Of a stretch of 61,841 nucleotides of DNA, positions 59,265-61,841 are shown piece by piece. The translations under genes and the position numbers were made by a program. Positions within the stretch are counted from its first letter, which is position 1; each line of letters begins with the position of its first letter. Under the pieces are notes generated by a model that worked only from the letters and a program-made list of their open reading frames with translations, had not been told where the DNA came from and ran no database searches. Origin of the DNA: Trichomonas tenax (Eukaryota > Parabasalia > Trichomonadida > Trichomonadidae); contig JALKBU010000201.1 of NCBI GenBank assembly GCA_023091735.1, positions 1 to 61,841 of the forward strand. Reading direction: 5' to 3'.

Positions 59265-60157
59265 AGATTAAAAAAGTGATTTTTAACCAACAAATATCAG
59301 AATGACATACTGATTTAGTAAATAACTTTTGAATGATCTGAAAAAATTCTCTGAAATATTGAATTGACGTAAAACAACAATATAATGCATAAATAAAATG
59401 TAATATAAATAACACATTTCGCAATTACTCTATCAATATATTCTATGAGTCAGATTATTGTATAGTTTACACAAAAATACAAACATATTTATAATGATAT
59501 AATAAGCATATTTATATTGCAGCGGTTTGCCTTTCAAAATCTGAAAAGGCTCAGAAATGTAATATGCGTTATTTGGAATTTATATTATATGTGCAACAAT
59601 ATATTTTCGAACTTTAAAACAGTCACTTTTTGCACTTTTTCCTTCTTTTGTATTTTCAGGCGCTTATGATTGATATATTCGAAGCTTCACGATACGATAT
59701 ATTACCATATACACTACTGAATATATATCTACAATAACTAACCATAATATCCACATTTTATTTTCATTATATTTATCTCGTTTAATGTGTACTTTTTATA
59801 AGTTCATTAATATTTACCATATGATTAGAATATGAATATACAATAAAAATATTTTCCTAACTTTAATCATGATATGTTTATTAAATAAAAAAAAATATTT
59901 TACACGTCTTTTATTATCTTTTGCACGTCAATTTGTCAAAATATTAAATTTTCTATATTTTAACATAGCAATGACTCTAAGTAGTATAGTAAGGGGGTTA
60001 TTTGCCAGATTTTGTAATTTTATATATATAGGATGTATACCAATAATATATATAGAGGATGTATTCCAACATATATATGTTGTAATCCCGGGCAATTAAT
60101 TTTTAAGTTTATTTTTAAAATAATTTATTTTTTTTTCGGATAAAAGAGTAAATATAT
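59265..60157. other. AT-rich region, probable boundary zone
   Basis: About 900 bp without a host gene. From about 59990 the texture changes: TAAGGGGGTTATTTGCC, two related lines TATAGGATGTATACCAA and TAGAGGATGTATTCCAA (about 60025-60075), and CCCGGGCAATTAAT. The edge of the virus-like segment may lie here; I could not identify a terminal inverted repeat. Confidence 0.35.
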
Positions 60158-60584
60158 ATGGCTATCGTTTCGCCTGAGCTTATGAAGAAATGGGGGGATT
60201 AAGCAATTAAAAGTTAATGAATTTTCAATTAAATCTCATGAAAATGTAATAAAACAATCCCTCGAAGTTGATAAAATTAAAGACTCAACACCTATTAAAG
60301 CAGGTCGTGGCCTAAATCCTGAATGGATTAAAGAACAATTTAAAAATGAAGGTTGTGAATTAATAAATGAACATAAAGGATGTGAAGGTGAGCTTATTTA
60401 TAGATATAAAGGAAATGACCCTAGACTTCGTTCGCCCCAAAGGGATTCAGGGTCATCGGGTCGTCCTGGAGTAGCCTCGGGTCAAGGCTCAAAGAGCCAA
60501 ATATTTTCAATTACGTGGCATAGATGGAATAAAGGTGAAAGACCACATAAATGTGACGAAGATGAAATAAAAATTGTTGAATAA
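60158..60584 (+). pseudogene. Frameshifted treble-clef-type gene of a virus-like element
   Basis: An ATG at 60158 opens a frame (MAIVSPELMKKWG) that runs into a stop at a G6 tract (60192-60197). The sense continues one frame over to TAA 60582-60584, consistent with one extra G. The main part contains NPEWIKEQFKNEGCELINEH, KGCEGELIYRYKGN and later FSITWHRWNKGERPHKC. This pattern (long helix, G-x-x-L-i-x-e, strand pair, W-x-x-w-x-x-G-x-R-p) resembles the small treble-clef/zinc-ribbon repeats found in endonucleases of phages, giant viruses and Maverick-like elements. Between KGN and FSITW lies a GC-rich stretch of about 27 codons that looks inserted. The alternative to decay is slippage or sequencing error in the G tract. 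Confidence 0.6.
60417..60498 (+). repeat. GC-rich palindromic insertion inside the ORF
   Basis: About 82 bp, much richer in GC than the ORF around it, with several short inverted repeats: GACCCT (60417-60422) with AGGGTC near 60449-60454, and GGCTC-AAA-GAGCC (60486-60498). It splits the KGN...FSITW core without breaking the reading frame. Start and end are approximate. Confidence 0.55.
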
Positions 60585-61006
60585 GTTAGTTATAAGATGT
60601 TCGCATCCCTCGTGACTTCACCACGTGTTCTGCTAACATCTTTTTATGTAATTACTGAAATCGTAAATTATAAAAACAATAATTTATTAATACTAATATT
60701 TACGATAGAGTTAATTTTACAAGCTAGGGTCCCCCATATAGAAAATAAATTTTTGAATTACTTACAAATTAACATTAAAATTGATTTTGAAACTAATGAC
60801 TTTATAAAATTTATTCATTTTTTGAAAAAAAAAATAATTTATGACAAACTAAGTAACTAACTAACTAAGAAAAGAAAGCGAAAGGAATTTATGAAGTAAG
60901 AAATTTGAAAAATAATTTTAGTGGTTATGAGAGAAAATTTATTCAGTTTTTGAAAAAAAAAATAATTTATGACAAACTAACTAACTAACTAAGAAAAGAA
61001 AGCGAA

Positions 61007-61030
61007 GGGCTTCGCCCCAGCCCGAAGGGC
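61007..61030 (+). repeat. GC cluster present in only one of two otherwise matching copies
   Basis: Two back-to-back mini-hairpins, GGGC-TTC-GCCC and GCCC-GAA-GGGC, stand between AGCGAA and AAGGAATTTATG. The related copy near 60877 reads AGCGAAAGGAATTTATG without them. This is direct within-window evidence for insertion or excision of a short GC palindrome. Confidence 0.75.
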
Positions 61031-61099
61031 AAGGAATTTATGAAGTAAGAAATTTGAAAAATAATTTTAGTGGTTATGAGAGAAAATAGTTAGTAATGA

Positions 61100-61144
61100 G
61101 ATGTTCGCAGAAGCCACGTCTTCGCCGTGGCTTCTGCGAACATC
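61100..61144 (+). repeat. Perfect 19-bp-stem hairpin followed by T5
   Basis: GATGTTCGCAGAAGCCACG (61100-61118) pairs exactly with CGTGGCTTCTGCGAACATC (61126-61144), loop TCTTCGC, followed by TTTTT. Related forms: an imperfect version at 60596-60640 and a half version at 61293-61322. In layout it resembles an intrinsic terminator, but the repetition suggests a small mobile palindrome. Confidence 0.8.
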
Positions 61145-61547
61145 TTTTTAAATATATTTACGACAGAATTAGTTTTACAAGTTAGGGTCCCCCCATATAA
61201 AAAATAAATTTTTGAATTACTTACAAATTAACGTTAATTTTATTTTGTAATTCCTGACTTTATAAAATTTATTCAGTTTTGAAAAAAATAATCCACGACT
61301 ACGCCGTGGCTGTTGCGAACATCCTTTTAAATATAATTTACGACAGAATTAGTTTTACAAGTTAGGGTCCCCCATATAAAAAATAAATTTTTGAATTTCT
61401 TACAAATCAACGTTAATTTTGATTTTAAAACTTATGACTTTATAAAATTTGTTCAGTTTTAAAAATAATTTATGACTAACTAACTAACTAAAAAAAGAAA
61501 GCGAAAGGAAATTGGGGTAAGGAAATTTTGAGAAATAATTTTAGTGG

Positions 61548-61841
61548 TTATTCTGATTTCTTTTCTTCTTCCTGCTTCTTCTTTGCTTCTTCTTCCTTCA
61601 TTCTTTTTGCGATCCATCTCGGATTCTTCTGTCTTCCTGCAGCAAGTGCTGCTAATTGTTTTTCTGTGCACTTACGTTTAGGCTTAACGGGTTTTTCCTC
61701 CGTTGCTCCTTCAACATTTTTTTCAGTCTTTTTCGTCTTTCTTGTTTTCGTTGTTGCTTTGAGTTCGTGACCTTCGGTCTTGGAGCTAAGCTCCTTTAAT
61801 ATTTCTTCCTTTAATGTCGCTTTCAAAGTTTCGAAGTCTGT
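61548..61841 (-). CDS. Partial Lys/Glu-rich basic protein, 5' end beyond the window
   Basis: The minus-strand frame is open from the right edge of the window (61841) to a stop at 61548; no ATG is included, so the start lies outside. At least 97 residues are visible. They are rich in Lys, Glu and Thr, with the motif KRKCTEKQLAALAAGRQKNP and a charged C-terminal helix (KRMKEEEAKKKQEEEKKSE). Similar Lys-rich proteins with a KQLAALAAGR-like segment are, from memory, common in Maverick/Polinton and giant-virus-type gene sets, which together with the neighbouring treble-clef ORF suggests a virus-derived element continuing to the right. Function unknown. Confidence 0.6.
   Translation of the reverse strand, partial: TDFETLKATLKEEILKELSSKTEGHELKATTKTRKTKKTEKNVEGATEEKPVKPKRKCTEKQLAALAAGRQKNPRWIAKRMKEEEAKKKQEEEKKSE

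Larger units (their letters stand above)
60596..61560 (+). repeat. Nested direct repeats with palindromes
   Basis: Three to four partial copies of one unit lie here. Landmarks are a GATGTTCGC hairpin followed by T-runs, then GTTTTACAAG(T/C)TAGGGTCCCC, AAATAAATTTTTGAATTACT, GACTTTATAAAATTTATTCA, ACTAACTAACTAA, AAAGAAAGCGAA, GGAATTTATGAAGTAAGAAA and TAATTTTAGTGGTTATGAGA. Copies begin near 60596, 60940 (3' half only), 61100 and 61290. They differ in which hairpin or GC insert they carry. Confidence 0.8.

Noticed and set aside
1..61841. tRNA, 5S rRNA, snRNA or SRP RNA genes
   Set aside because: I scanned by eye for B-box (GGTTCGAATCC-like) and other conserved cores and found none; a covariance-model scan would be decisive.
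1..61841. Spliceosomal introns to join broken frames
   Set aside because: No trichomonad-type 5' site with the extended ACTAACACACAG-like 3' motif was seen at any of the breaks, so stops and frameshifts are treated as lesions.

Overview
The window looks like nuclear DNA of a parabasalid flagellate (trichomonad). Intergenic DNA is very AT-rich and no intron is needed to read the intact genes. Several genes start 10-11 nt after a trichomonad-type initiator (TCATTTT). DUF3447-type ankyrin proteins and fragments of trichomonad surface-protein families are present. Highly expressed genes (clathrin, ribosomal proteins, alpha-COP) use C-ending codons, while the rest use A/T-ending ones. Tritrichomonas foetus is my best guess and Trichomonas vaginalis cannot be excluded; this is inference.

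Layout. 1-2953: AT-rich DNA and a broken ankyrin gene. 2954-10300: clathrin heavy chain, a type I membrane protein and a tail-anchored protein. 10301-12868: non-coding, with a degraded hairpin repeat and a second broken ankyrin gene containing a minisatellite. 12869-18597: ribosomal uS12 and uL29, an NTF2-like protein, M18 aminopeptidase and a cyclin. 18858-25756: a broken beta-helix surface protein, a peroxiredoxin with a CaaX-like tail, three small uncharacterised proteins and ribosomal eL36. 26116-32671: LRR protein, SLC35-type transporter, divergent PRMT5, a propeller/RRM-like protein and a four-TM protein, with a structured foldback at 29727-29837. 32714-38080: gene remnants (two related Tudor-like pieces) and a cluster of six foldback hairpins (35271-36051). 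38212-44478: intact ankyrin protein, a DFES-repeat acidic protein and a SAS-4/CPAP G-box protein. 45070-53750: mostly debris, including a head-to-tail chimera of a dynein heavy-chain piece and a sugar-transporter piece, plus a frameshifted gene, GC-rich foldbacks (51001-51249), an endosulfine-like gene and a broken HTH gene. 55331-58714: alpha-COP. 58900 to the end: a glycine-rich surface-protein remnant, then a sharply different segment with a frameshifted treble-clef-type gene, GC-rich palindromes, nested repeats and a partial Lys-rich gene. That last segment is probably one end of a Maverick/Polinton-like or other virus-derived element.

Functional themes. Membrane traffic (clathrin, alpha-COP, nucleotide-sugar-type transporter), translation (three ribosomal proteins sharing a start-proximal CCTTT motif), cell cycle (cyclin, endosulfine) and centriole assembly (SAS-4-like) are all present, but the genes are individually transcribed and not organised as operons. 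The most unusual material is the hairpin cluster with a degraded second copy 24 kb away, the GC-rich palindromes at the right end (one apparently inserted in frame in an ORF), the dynein/transporter chimera and the altered motifs of the PRMT5 homologue.
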